Assembly: GCA_016936665.1 (NCBI GenBank) | Contig: JAFGXI010000015.1 | Location: forward strand, 32,876 to 96,875 | Reading direction: 5' to 3' | From: Bacteroidales bacterium | GTDB lineage: Bacteria > Bacteroidota > Bacteroidia > Bacteroidales > JAFGXI01 | Length of the DNA: 64,000 nucleotides | Part shown: positions 45,941 to 55,962 of the stretch, in pieces | Layout: every line of letters begins with the position of its first letter | How positions within the stretch are numbered: position 1 is the first letter of the stretch | Translations under genes and position numbers: made by a program | The notes under the pieces: model-generated | What the model saw: only the letters and a program-made list of their open reading frames with translations | Database searches by the model: none | What the model was told of the DNA's origin: nothing

Positions 45941-47452
45941 CTATAGTTTAACGCCAAGAATTACCACATCGTCGATTTGCTCGAATGAACCTTTCCATGT
46001 TTCAAAAGTTTGTTCGATAATTTGTTTTTGTTCTGCCATGCTTTTTTTGGCATTCTCTAAAAGCAAACATTTGAAGGCTTTATATTTAAATTTTTTACCT
46101 TTATCTCCTCCAAACTGATCTGCAAAACCATCGGAAAACAGATAAATCTGATCCCCTTTTTGAAGTTGTATTTCATGATTCAAAAATTTATCCATCTTAT
46201 CGTAATAGGCTATTGGCATTTTATCTGGTCGAATTTCATATAGATACGATGTACAATCCGGAATATCTTTGGTTGGTATAAATTGTTTAGCTCTTTCGTT
46301 GTTTTGAAAATCTATTTCGCGTTGAGTAACAATATATAAGGGGTTATTGGCTCCAGAATATTGTACCATATAGGTGTCTTTCTGAATACTAACCAAAGCC
46401 ATATCCATACCGTCTTTTTGTTCTCCTAACTCGCCTTTCTGATTCAATACTTTAACTATCTCTTTTCTGAGTTTTCGTAATATTACACCGGGATGCGTTA
46501 TATATTCTTTATTAACAATTTCTCTCAAAAATGAAATGCCTAACATACTCATATATGCTCCCGGAACACCATGACCGGTACAATCGGTGGCTGTAATAAC
46601 AGTATAATTTTCGACATGCGACCACCAATAAAAATCGCCACTTACTTTATCTTTTGGTTTCAACAAAGCAAAATAATCGCTCACATAGGGCTTGAGCGCC
46701 TCTTCTTTAGGGAAAACGGACTTTTGCAAACGCTGAGCATAATCGATACTTTGTGAAATTTCGTTGTGAATTTCTTCAATTTTATTTCGTTGTACCTCAA
46801 TCTTGTCTATCTGAGCTTCAATCTCATCACGTTGGGACGATACCTCTTCAATGAGTTGATTCAAGCTTTCGTTCTTTTCTTGTATTTGCTGATGACTCTT
46901 CTGGTATTGCGATTTATACAAATAAATTGTAACGGTTATTCCAACCATAACAAACACAAAACTGATGAGTAAATCGAGTAACCTGTCTAATTCAGTCGGG
47001 TAATTATAAACCACCATTATGCCTTTGTACTCAAGAATGTAAAACAACAAGGACTCAACAATAAAAGCGATCACAAAATAAAGTGCCTTTTTGCTTTGAA
47101 GCAGAGAAGAAATAAATGCTCCATACATAAAAAGATAATATACCATTCCTCCGCTTGATCCTGCATTACCAATCCACATTATTGGAATGTAAAAGGCCAG
47201 TGCAATAACAAGAGCCCAAGTAATTGCAAATTCTCTTTTCCCTTTGAATCTCGATAAGTAGTATAAAAAATATAAAACAAAGCCCATTATAATTGAGCCA
47301 TAAATTGTCAACATCGGCAATCCCAAAATGATATTTCCAACCGTTGCTTGAACACCAAACAAAACACTCAAGATTAGTACCGCATTAGATATACGATGAA
47401 TCAAATCGAAATCTGAGGCATTGCCAACTATGTAATAGAAAAGCTTCTTCAA
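45941..47452 (-). CDS. SpoIIE-type PP2C phosphatase with membrane sensor region
   Basis: 503 residues. The first 180 residues contain about six membrane helices, followed by a long coiled coil (about 190-240, KSHQQIQEKNESL onward) and a SpoIIE/PP2C catalytic domain with KVSGDFYWW, ATDCTGHGVPGAYMSM (metal-binding Asp) and DGFADQFGG near the end. Such phosphatases dephosphorylate STAS-domain regulators; the SiaB-like kinase gene at the left edge belongs to the same kind of partner-switching circuit, though 45 kb away. The start is TTG, as no ATG lies between the upstream stop and the first helix. Confidence 0.88.
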   Translation of the reverse strand: MKKLFYYIVGNASDFDLIHRISNAVLILSVLFGVQATVGNIILGLPMLTIYGSIIMGFVLYFLYYLSRFKGKREFAITWALVIALAFYIPIMWIGNAGSSGGMVYYLFMYGAFISSLLQSKKALYFVIAFIVESLLFYILEYKGIMVVYNYPTELDRLLDLLISFVFVMVGITVTIYLYKSQYQKSHQQIQEKNESLNQLIEEVSSQRDEIEAQIDKIEVQRNKIEEIHNEISQSIDYAQRLQKSVFPKEEALKPYVSDYFALLKPKDKVSGDFYWWSHVENYTVITATDCTGHGVPGAYMSMLGISFLREIVNKEYITHPGVILRKLRKEIVKVLNQKGELGEQKDGMDMALVSIQKDTYMVQYSGANNPLYIVTQREIDFQNNERAKQFIPTKDIPDCTSYLYEIRPDKMPIAYYDKMDKFLNHEIQLQKGDQIYLFSDGFADQFGGDKGKKFKYKAFKCLLLENAKKSMAEQKQIIEQTFETWKGSFEQIDDVVILGVKL

Positions 47453-47608
47453 AATAAAATATTATCGAAAGGAGTGGTTTTTTGAATACGTGATATTACA
47501 AATAATTTTTCAAACCAAAGGTATATCTATCGATTTAGTTTACTATGTTACTAACCACAAAGTATTACCGATATTTTCTTAATTTTGCAAGCTAATAATT
47601 CAAACACG

Positions 47609-50600
47609 ATGGAATACAATTTTAAAGCAATTGAGGCCAAATGGCAAAAATTTTGGCAAGATCAACAAATATACAAAGTAGAAATTGACCCTAACAGACC
47701 GAAATACTATGTATTGGACATGTTTCCTTACCCCTCTGGTGCAGGCTTACACGTTGGTCATCCGCTAGGTTATATTGCATCGGATATTTACAGCAGATAC
47801 AAACGACTAAAAGGCTTTAATGTTTTACACCCTATGGGCTACGATGCCTTTGGTTTGCCTGCAGAGCAATATGCTATTCAAACAGGTCAGCACCCTGCTA
47901 AAACCACTAAAATAAATGCTGACAGATATCGTGAGCAGCTGGACAAAATTGGTTTTTCATACGATTGGAGCCGTGAGTTTAAAACCTCAGATCCAAGTTA
48001 TTATAAATGGACACAGTGGGTATTCATCCAATTATTTAATTCATATTATTGCAATCAAGCTAAGCAAGCACGACCTATCACTGAGCTAATAGAAGCATTT
48101 AATGCCGTTGGAACAGAAGGTTTGGATATTGCTTGCTCGGAAGCATTAGCATTTTCTGCCGATGAGTGGAAAACTAAAAGCGAAAAAGAACAACAAGAAA
48201 TTTTGTTAAACTACCGCTTAGCTTATTTAGCAGAGACCTTTGTGAATTGGTGTCCTGCACTAGGTACGGTTTTGGCAAATGATGAGGTTACCAATGGGGT
48301 TTCGGTTCGTGGTGGCCATCCGGTAGAGCAAAAGAAAATGTGGCAGTGGTCTCTAAGAGTTTCGGCCTATGCAGAGCGATTGTTACAAGGCATGGAAACG
48401 CTCGAATGGACCGATGCCCTTAAGGAAATACAAAAAAACTGGATTGGAAAATCAGTTGGAGCGGAGCTGCAATTCGAAATTAGCCACTCCCCAACCCTCT
48501 CCAAAGGAGAGGGAGCTACACCAGGTTACCAAACTGCGAATAGTGTACATTGGGAGCATAACAAAGAAAATGCTCGTCAAAATAGAAAAAATCAGACCTC
48601 TGCTGAAGAAGCCCTTTGGCAAGAGCTAAGAGCAAAAAAAACAGGTTATCAAATAAGAAGACAACATGTTACCGGTAATTTTATAGTTGACTTTGTTTGT
48701 TTAGTCAAAAAAGTCATTATCGAAGTAGATGGTGAAATTCATAATTTCCAAAAAGAAGAAGATGCTTTAAGAACACAAGCGTTAAACGAATATGGTTTTG
48801 AAGTTATTCGTTTCAGTAATCATGATGTGCTAAAGGATTCTAAATCTATTGCTCAGAAAATAAAAACTCATTTGGACCAAAAAGTCCTCTCCTTTGGAGA
48901 GGATTTAGGAGAGGCACTAGATAAGGCTTCCATAAAAGTCTTTACAACCCGCCCCGACACCATTTACGGAGTCAGCTTTATAGTTTTGGCTCCAGAGAGT
49001 GATTTAGCAGTGCAATTAACCACCTACGAACAAAAAGAAGCGGTTGATGCCTATATTAAAGCCACCAAAAAGCGCTCGGAAAGAGACCGAATGTCGGATG
49101 TAAAAACCGTTACTGGTGTTTTCTCGGGCAGCTATGCCATTCACCCTTTAACTGGCCAAGAACTGCCAATTTGGATTGCCGATTATGTATTGGCGGGCTA
49201 TGGCACAGGCGCTGTAATGGCGGTGCCGGCTCACGACAGTCGCGATTTTGCTTTTGCTAAGCATTTCAATTTACCTATCGTTCAAGTGGTTAATAAGCAA
49301 GGCGAAAGCCCTAGCGATCCTGCTACATGGAGCGAATCTTACGATTCTAAAGAAGGCGTTTGCATTAATTCGGGTATTATTGATGGTCTTGAGGTGAAAG
49401 AAGCTCAAGCTAAAATTATCGCGCACTTCGAAGCTGAAGGCATTGGCAAAAAGCAAATCAATTACCGTTTGCGAGATGCTATTTTCTCTCGTCAACGCTA
49501 CTGGGGCGAGCCCTTCCCTGTTTATTATAAAGATGGATTGCCATACACCTTAGAGGAAGATCAATTGCCTTTAGAATTACCAGAAGTCGATAAATTTTTA
49601 CCAACCGAAGATGGGCAACCGCCTTTGGGTAGAGCCGAAAACTGGAACAGCCCAGATGGCTATCCGTTAGAATTAAGCACCATGCCTGGTTTTGCAGGTT
49701 CGTCGGCCTACTATTTACGCTATATGGACCCGAAAAACGATCAAGCACTGGTATCAAAAGAAGCCAACGCATATTGGCAAGACGTCGATTTATATATTGG
49801 CGGTACCGAACATGCAACAGGCCATTTAATTTACTCTAGATTCTGGAATAAATTCTTGTACGATATCAATGCTGTAACGAAAGATGAGCCCTTTAAAAAA
49901 CTGATTAATCAAGGGATGATTCAGGGGCGTTCTAACTTTGTGTACCGTATTACTGGCAGCAATCAATTTGTATCGAAAGGCATTAAAGATCAATATCCGA
50001 CCGATGAGATTCATGTTGATGTGAATATTGTTAGTAATGATATATTAGACACAGAAGCTTTTAAACAATGGCGACCAGAGTTTAAGGATGCTGAATTTAT
50101 CTTAGAAGATGATAAATACCATTGTGGCTACGCCGTAGAAAAAATGTCGAAGTCGATGTTTAATGTGGTTAACCCTGATGATATTATCGAGCATTATGGT
50201 GCTGATACGCTTCGTATGTACGAAATGTTTTTAGGACCATTGGAGCAAGCCAAACCATGGGACACCAATGGTATTGACGGGGTGTATAAATTCTTTAGAA
50301 AAGTCTGGAACTTATTTTACGACTTAGAAGGTGGTTTGAAAATTACCGATGAAGCTGCTAATAAAGATGAGTTAAAGATTTTACATAAAACCATTCAGAA
50401 AATCGAACACGATATAGAGCACTTTTCTTTTAACACTTCGGTAAGTGCATTTATGATTTTTGTGAATGAAATCTCAGCATTAAAATCAAATAAAAAGGAA
50501 ATTCTTGAACCATTTTTAGTATTGTTATCTTCATTTGCGCCACATATCTCAGAAGAATTATGGCATGCTTTAGGTAACAAAACCAGTATTATAGAGGCCT

Positions 50601-50830
50601 CATTCCCGACCTTCAACGAAGCTTATCTTAAAGAGTCCGATTTTGAATATCCGGTATCATTTAACGGTAAATTGAGATTTAAACTTAATCTTTCCCTCGA
50701 CATTAAAGACCCTAAAGCCATCGAAGAGATAATCAAAAACCATGAATTATCGGAAAAATGGATGGAAGGTAAACAGATACGAAAAGTTATATTTGTGCCT
50801 AATAAAATTATAAACATTGTTGTAGGATAG
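47609..50830 (+). CDS. leuS: Leucine-tRNA ligase with in-frame DUF559 nuclease insertion
   Basis: 1073 residues from the ATG at 47609; a TTG at 47585 lies within the -7-like TAATTTTG (47580-47587) and is rejected. LeuS charges tRNA-Leu. Signatures: HVGHPLGY (HIGH type), EKMSKSMFN (KMSKS), and editing-domain TTRPDTIYG with its later [15 protein letters not shown]. Homologues are about 920-940 residues; the excess is an insertion between GAELQFEI and [13 protein letters not shown], in a surface loop at the start of the CP1 editing domain, described separately (48483-48915). The reading frame stays open throughout, so the protein may be functional. As the only leuS in view and an essential gene, it is likely expressed. 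Confidence 0.95.
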   Translation: MEYNFKAIEAKWQKFWQDQQIYKVEIDPNRPKYYVLDMFPYPSGAGLHVGHPLGYIASDIYSRYKRLKGFNVLHPMGYDAFGLPAEQYAIQTGQHPAKTTKINADRYREQLDKIGFSYDWSREFKTSDPSYYKWTQWVFIQLFNSYYCNQAKQARPITELIEAFNAVGTEGLDIACSEALAFSADEWKTKSEKEQQEILLNYRLAYLAETFVNWCPALGTVLANDEVTNGVSVRGGHPVEQKKMWQWSLRVSAYAERLLQGMETLEWTDALKEIQKNWIGKSVGAELQFEISHSPTLSKGEGATPGYQTANSVHWEHNKENARQNRKNQTSAEEALWQELRAKKTGYQIRRQHVTGNFIVDFVCLVKKVIIEVDGEIHNFQKEEDALRTQALNEYGFEVIRFSNHDVLKDSKSIAQKIKTHLDQKVLSFGEDLGEALDKASIKVFTTRPDTIYGVSFIVLAPESDLAVQLTTYEQKEAVDAYIKATKKRSERDRMSDVKTVTGVFSGSYAIHPLTGQELPIWIADYVLAGYGTGAVMAVPAHDSRDFAFAKHFNLPIVQVVNKQGESPSDPATWSESYDSKEGVCINSGIIDGLEVKEAQAKIIAHFEAEGIGKKQINYRLRDAIFSRQRYWGEPFPVYYKDGLPYTLEEDQLPLELPEVDKFLPTEDGQPPLGRAENWNSPDGYPLELSTMPGFAGSSAYYLRYMDPKNDQALVSKEANAYWQDVDLYIGGTEHATGHLIYSRFWNKFLYDINAVTKDEPFKKLINQGMIQGRSNFVYRITGSNQFVSKGIKDQYPTDEIHVDVNIVSNDILDTEAFKQWRPEFKDAEFILEDDKYHCGYAVEKMSKSMFNVVNPDDIIEHYGADTLRMYEMFLGPLEQAKPWDTNGIDGVYKFFRKVWNLFYDLEGGLKITDEAANKDELKILHKTIQKIEHDIEHFSFNTSVSAFMIFVNEISALKSNKKEILEPFLVLLSSFAPHISEELWHALGNKTSIIEASFPTFNEAYLKESDFEYPVSFNGKLRFKLNLSLDIKDPKAIEEIIKNHELSEKWMEGKQIRKVIFVPNKIINIVVG
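48483..48915 (+). mobile_element. DUF559 nuclease cassette with palindromic terminal inverted repeats, inserted in leuS
   Basis: Terminal inverted repeats lie at 48483-48513 and 48885-48915 (26 of 31 positions match by my alignment). Each holds a perfect palindrome: CCCTCTCCAAAGGAGAGGG (48495-48513) and TCCTCTCCTTTGGAGAGGA (48885-48903), and the core of one is the reverse complement of the other. Between them is a DUF559 endonuclease-like domain in frame with leu[48 protein letters not shown] and [12 protein letters not shown], the expected E...D...ExD pattern of a Vsr/PD-(D/E)XK fold. Palindrome-flanked DUF559 genes occur elsewhere in Bacteroidota as far as I recall. No transposase is present, so mobility is inferred. 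Confidence 0.82.
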
Positions 50831-50893
50831 TTTTTGAAAGCTAATCGAAATCATTTTTATTATTAACTTTAGAGCACAATAAATATCAAAGCC

Positions 50894-51349
50894 ATGAAAG
50901 ACTTTAAAAACACCGACGAAATTCTTGATTTTGCCATTCAAAACGAACAGCAAGCTGCTGATTTTTATGATAAATTAGCTTCGGAGTCCAAACAAAAATC
51001 GATGCAAAACACATTTTTGCAATTTGCAAAAGAAGAAAAAGGACACAAAGCTCGTCTTTTGAAAATTAAAGAAGAAGGCATCTATGAAGCTCCAGAAGCT
51101 GCTGTTTTAGATATGAAAATTTCCGACTATCTAGTCTCTGTATCAACTTCTGAGAATATGACATATCAAGAAGCTTTAATTTTAGCTATGAAGCGAGAAA
51201 AAGCTGCATTTCGTTTATATATGAAGCTTGCCGACATCACAACAAACGAGGATTTGAAAAAGATCTTCATTAACTTGGCCAACGAAGAAGCCAAACACAA
51301 AATGAACTTCGAGTTAGAATACGACGACGTTGTTTATAAAGAAAATTAA
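50894..51349 (+). CDS. Ferritin-like (rubrerythrin-type) di-iron protein
   Basis: 151 residues, all-helical. The di-iron ligands of the erythrin type are in place: Glu18, Glu48-x2-His51 (KEEKGH), Glu102 (KREKAAF) and Glu132-x2-His135 (NEEAKH). No C-terminal rubredoxin domain follows, so it is the short form. These proteins act in peroxide detoxification or iron handling. It starts 63 bases after leuS and is followed 5 bases later by a small membrane protein, which it may work with. Confidence 0.88.
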   Translation: MKDFKNTDEILDFAIQNEQQAADFYDKLASESKQKSMQNTFLQFAKEEKGHKARLLKIKEEGIYEAPEAAVLDMKISDYLVSVSTSENMTYQEALILAMKREKAAFRLYMKLADITTNEDLKKIFINLANEEAKHKMNFELEYDDVVYKEN

Positions 51350-51354
51350 TCTAA

Positions 51355-51630
51355 ATGAAGCCGGATAAACACGAATTGTTTAAAAAGCGTTGGGAACGCT
51401 ATCAAAAAATGGGAGCCATTAAATACGGACTTTTTCTAGGATTTTTATATGCCTTCGTGTTATTTTCGGTTAGCTTATTGTTCGATTTTAAAAATGGTGA
51501 TTTACCGATAGACCAGATACTTACATACATCAACACAGAGTTGTTACTCAAAACAGGATTCTTCTTAGTCTTTGGCTTTTTATTTGGTCTTTATCATTTT
51601 AAGAAATCACAGAAAAAATATCAATCTTAA
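51355..51630 (+). CDS. Small membrane protein after the ferritin-like gene
   Basis: 91 residues, starting 5 bases after the ferritin-like gene. A charged amphipathic start (KHELFKKRWERYQKMG) is followed by two membrane helices (about 22-40 and 62-82) and a basic tail (HFKKSQKKYQS). I do not recognise the family. The close spacing suggests translation with the ferritin-like protein; a strong terminator follows. Confidence 0.7.
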   Translation: MKPDKHELFKKRWERYQKMGAIKYGLFLGFLYAFVLFSVSLLFDFKNGDLPIDQILTYINTELLLKTGFFLVFGFLFGLYHFKKSQKKYQS

Positions 51631-51635
51631 AAAAG

Positions 51636-51671
51636 AAAGCCTTTTCAAAAACGATGAAAAGGCTTTTTTAT
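51636..51671. terminator. Terminator after the small membrane protein
   Basis: Perfect 11-bp stem AAAGCCTTTTC (51636-51646) / GAAAAGGCTTT (51656-51666), loop of 9, followed by TTTT. An A-run precedes it, so it can serve the convergent marR-like gene as well. Confidence 0.88.
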
Positions 51672-51693
51672 TTTGAATATACTTCACGTTCTT

Positions 51694-52110
51694 CTACAAG
51701 CTATCAATAATCTTATTCAATATTGTTTTTACCATATTACATTCCATATCGGTAAGTGAAGTGGTAATCTTCTTCTCGCAAGATAATCTAAATTGAACAA
51801 CTTCTTCAACCAAACGTTTTCCTTCGGAAGTTAAACTAATATTAATAGTACGGCGGTCTTCTTCGGAGTTTGTTCTGGTAACATAGCCCCCTTTTACCAT
51901 TTTATCAATAATTCTACTAACACGCGAAAGCGAGATATTCATCTTTTTCGCAATCGATTTGCTGTTGAAACTCTTGCAATTGATAAGGGCTTTGATAAAA
52001 TTATATTCAGAATCCGAAATATTTATATCGGCAATAAAACGGGAATCGTTTTCGATACATTTTTTCTTTATCTCGCAGACTAAATCGATTATTCCTTCGT
52101 CTTTCGTCAT
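51694..52110 (-). CDS. MarR-family transcriptional regulator
   Basis: 138 residues with a winged helix-turn-helix: recognition region SKSIAKKMNISLSRVSRIID, then the wing with TRTNSEEDRRTINISLTSEG (20 residues) containing the conserved Asp-Arg. MarR proteins are dimeric repressors of efflux, stress or aromatic-degradation genes, released by ligands or oxidation. It is divergent from the DUF302 gene (157-base gap with a candidate operator), which is its most likely target. Confidence 0.92.
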   Translation of the reverse strand: MTKDEGIIDLVCEIKKKCIENDSRFIADINISDSEYNFIKALINCKSFNSKSIAKKMNISLSRVSRIIDKMVKGGYVTRTNSEEDRRTINISLTSEGKRLVEEVVQFRLSCEKKITTSLTDMECNMVKTILNKIIDSL

Positions 52111-52170
52111 TCTATGCCTTATAACATTTTAAAAAGCTAAAATTATTAAAATTAGATCAAAAAAAGAAAT

Positions 52171-52201
52171 TATATTTGCTACTATTACTATTTGCTAATA
52201 G
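52171..52201 (+). promoter_or_regulatory. Candidate promoter/operator between marR-like and DUF302 genes
   Basis: A TATATTTG (-7-like, 52171-52178) overlaps two ATTTGCTA direct repeats (52174-52181, 52190-52197) and an inverted repeat CTATTA (52182-52187) / TAATAG (52196-52201). The layout suits a MarR dimer site blocking the DUF302 promoter. No clear -33 TTG is seen, so confidence is low. Confidence 0.35.
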
Positions 52202-52267
52202 CATCTTTTTATAGTATCAATATTTAATTATATCAACTTTTGCATTTATAAATTAAATTAAAAAATC

Positions 52268-52744
52268 ATGAAAAAAATAATTTTGTTTAGTTTAGGTTCA
52301 TTTGTATTGGGAGTATTTATATGTCTAATGCTTATTTACCAAATAGCACCAAAGATGATGCTACTCGAAAATGAGTCGAAATTTGCTTTCGAAGAAACTG
52401 TAAATCAATTCGAGGCATCTATTAAAAACCATAACTGGTCGATGATAAAAGTACATGACTTACAAAAATCGATGGAAAAACATGGACATATTGTAAAGAA
52501 CGTAAAGGTTTTTGAATTCTGTCATCCGGATTTAGCAAAAAGAATTTTAGAAGCAGACGACGACAGAATTGTAAGCTCGATGATGCCATGTAGAATTGCT
52601 ATATATGAGAAGAATGATGGTAAAACCTACATTTCTCGCATGAATTCGGGAATGATGTCGAAAATGATGAGCTCTTTAGTTCAGGACGTTATGGGTACTG
52701 CGACCCAACAAAGTGAGGATATCATGAATGTTATCATCAAATAA
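52268..52744 (+). CDS. DUF302 domain protein with N-terminal membrane anchor
   Basis: 158 residues. A hydrophobic helix (about 4-26) anchors a DUF302-like domain: FEETVNQFEASIKNHNWSMIK, quoted in part, and the VFEFCHPDLAKRIL and MPCRIAIYE strands. Two Cys (in EFCHP and MPCRI) and a methionine-rich tail (MNSGMMSKMMSS) may bind metal or sense oxidants. The function of DUF302 is unknown. It is divergent from the MarR-type regulator, which probably controls it, and is followed by a terminator. Confidence 0.83.
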   Translation: MKKIILFSLGSFVLGVFICLMLIYQIAPKMMLLENESKFAFEETVNQFEASIKNHNWSMIKVHDLQKSMEKHGHIVKNVKVFEFCHPDLAKRILEADDDRIVSSMMPCRIAIYEKNDGKTYISRMNSGMMSKMMSSLVQDVMGTATQQSEDIMNVIIK

Positions 52745-52754
52745 AAACAAAAAA

Positions 52755-52783
52755 GAAGCTGTTCGTTTGAACAGCTTCTTTGC
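52755..52783. terminator. Terminator between DUF302 and groES-like genes
   Basis: Perfect 10-bp stem GAAGCTGTTC (52755-52764) / GAACAGCTTC (52769-52778) with a GTTT loop, A-rich on the left and T-rich on the right, so usable from both sides. Confidence 0.87.
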
Positions 52784-52804
52784 TTTTACATCTACTAAAA
52801 AAAA

Positions 52805-53089
52805 TTAAATACTTTCCGTTTCCATAACCTTAGCCAACAAATCGGCATAAGGCATAAAAAGATATTTTTTTCCTTCAAAATCCACTTCTGTTCCAGAGAA
52901 TTTCTTGTAGTACACAAAATCCCCGGGAGCAATACCTGAATTTTCGATGTTGCCTACAGCAACAACTTTTGCAAATTCTGGTTTTTCTTTTGCTGATTCA
53001 GGAATAATAATTCCAGATACAGTTTTCGGTTCTTTATCTTCTACCAATTCGAGTAGAACATTATCGTTTAATGGTTGTAACTCTTTCAT
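52805..53089 (-). CDS. Second GroES-type co-chaperonin
   Basis: 94 residues with the GroES fold: LNDNVLLELVEDKEPKTVSG, the mobile-loop end SGIIIPESAKEKPEF, and VYYKKFSGTEVDFEGKKYLF near the C-terminus. The mobile loop keeps the Gly-Ile-Ile-Ile GroEL-binding tripeptide. It is clearly different from the 85-residue GroES at 55421, which lies upstream of groEL. It follows the thioredoxin-glutaredoxin gene by 12 bases on the minus strand, so it is the last of a four-gene chaperonin/redox set. A dedicated client or condition for it is speculative. Confidence 0.92.
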   Translation of the reverse strand: MKELQPLNDNVLLELVEDKEPKTVSGIIIPESAKEKPEFAKVVAVGNIENSGIAPGDFVYYKKFSGTEVDFEGKKYLFMPYADLLAKVMETESI

Positions 53090-53101
53090 GATTTTAATTT
53101 A

Positions 53102-53674
53102 TTATTCAATTCCTAATAATTGATTTATTTTAATACGATCGAAACCTATAACTATTTGGCCGTTAATGTCGGTTTGAGGGACACCTTGCTGGCCACTTCG
53201 TTTAACCATAGCTTCGGCTGCTTTTTGATCTTTTGAGACATCGACATCGCGATACTTAATGCCTTTTTCGTTGAAATATTTTTTAATCTGATTACAATAC
53301 GTACAAGTAGGAGTGCTGTAGACGGTTACTCTTTTTTGAGGCTTAGCTTCAGCATCGTTCGATGCAGAAAAAATGTTTTCAGCAAACAACGAACGGTAAT
53401 AAGCAACATCATTGCACCCTTTATCCATGTTCTGATACAGTCCATTTTCAAAAATCATCAAAGTAGGAACTGAAGTAATTCCATACTTTTCGTGAATATC
53501 GCGTACTTCGTTTACATCGGCAGTGGCAATAACAACATTGTCTATCAACCCTTCGGAGATCGAACGAAAAGCACAATCGCTGATTTCAGAACCCTTTTTG
53601 AATAGAAGACAATAGGCTTTTTTTTCCGATTGAATCAGGTCTAATAATTCTTGATGTGAATGTATTGTTTGCAT
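53102..53674 (-). CDS. Thioredoxin-like plus glutaredoxin fusion protein
   Basis: 190 residues with two domains. Residues 1-105 look like a thioredoxin fold (IATADVNEVRDIHEKYGITS, VPTLMIFENG with the cis-Pro) but lack a CxxC: the position reads GSEISDCAF, one Cys only. Residues 112-190 are glutaredoxin with the active site STPTCTYCNQIKKYF (CTYC), the cis-Pro VPQTDINGQ and a GFDR close. So the first domain may dock a substrate and the second reduce it. It lies between groEL and the second groES on the same strand, suggesting a link of folding and disulfide repair. Confidence 0.87.
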   Translation of the reverse strand: MQTIHSHQELLDLIQSEKKAYCLLFKKGSEISDCAFRSISEGLIDNVVIATADVNEVRDIHEKYGITSVPTLMIFENGLYQNMDKGCNDVAYYRSLFAENIFSASNDAEAKPQKRVTVYSTPTCTYCNQIKKYFNEKGIKYRDVDVSKDQKAAEAMVKRSGQQGVPQTDINGQIVIGFDRIKINQLLGIE

Positions 53675-53692
53675 AATTTTAAGTTTTAGTTT

Positions 53693-53727
53693 AAGATTAA
53701 GGCTGAGAAATTCTCAACCCTAATCTT
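53693..53727 (-). other. Imperfect hairpin downstream of groEL
   Basis: AAGATTA (53693-53699) pairs with TAATCTT (53721-53727), and inner bases pair too, 14 of 16 in all, around an AAT loop. It lies 16 bases after groEL on the minus strand, without a T-run, so it may attenuate or stabilise rather than fully end the transcript. Confidence 0.4.
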
Positions 53728-53742
53728 ATTCTATATCTTATT

Positions 53743-55678
<1,936 letters not shown>

Positions 55679-55804
55679 CGTTTCAATTTTAAAAATTTTG
55701 GCCTCGAAATGTCAATTTTATTGCCAAATGAATAAAATATTTCAATTAGGTGTATAAAAAATCATTAATATCTGATAATCAATTTTTTACACAATTTTAA
55801 CAAT

Positions 55805-55850
55805 CTGTCATTTTGAGAGTCTAAAACTATTCTACTGTCATTTCGACAGA
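55805..55850. repeat. Two copies of a CTGTCATTTYGA repeat
   Basis: CTGTCATTTTGA (55805-55816) and CTGTCATTTCGA (55835-55846) lie 30 bases apart. GTCATTTCGA-type sequences are common dispersed intergenic repeats in Bacteroidota as far as I recall, so these may be remnants. Otherwise the 284-base gap (55679-55962) holds only the terminator below. Confidence 0.35.
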
Positions 55851-55920
55851 TTAATATTGAAACAAGGAAAGAAAATTGTTTATCTATTTAATTAAATAGG
55901 CTTTGCAGATAAGCTTTAAA

Positions 55921-55957
55921 ACAAACAAGCCAGAATCATAGATTCTGGCTTGTTTGT
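55921..55957 (-). terminator. Terminator of the 1745-residue T9SS protein gene
   Basis: Perfect 17-bp arms ACAAACAAGCCAGAATC (55921-55937) and GATTCTGGCTTGTTTGT (55941-55957) with a 3-base loop, 5 bases after the stop on the minus strand; T-rich bases follow on that strand. Confidence 0.85.
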
Positions 55958-55962
55958 TTTAA

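Noticed and set aside
48369..48629. A separate 86-residue reading frame overlapping the leuS insertion in another frame
   Set aside because: It is a shadow of leuS and its DUF559 cassette; the leuS frame carries the conserved motifs across the same bases.
55679..55962. CIRCE (HrcA) operator upstream of groES
   Set aside because: No TTAGCACTC-N9-GAGTGCTAA-like sequence was found in the gap.
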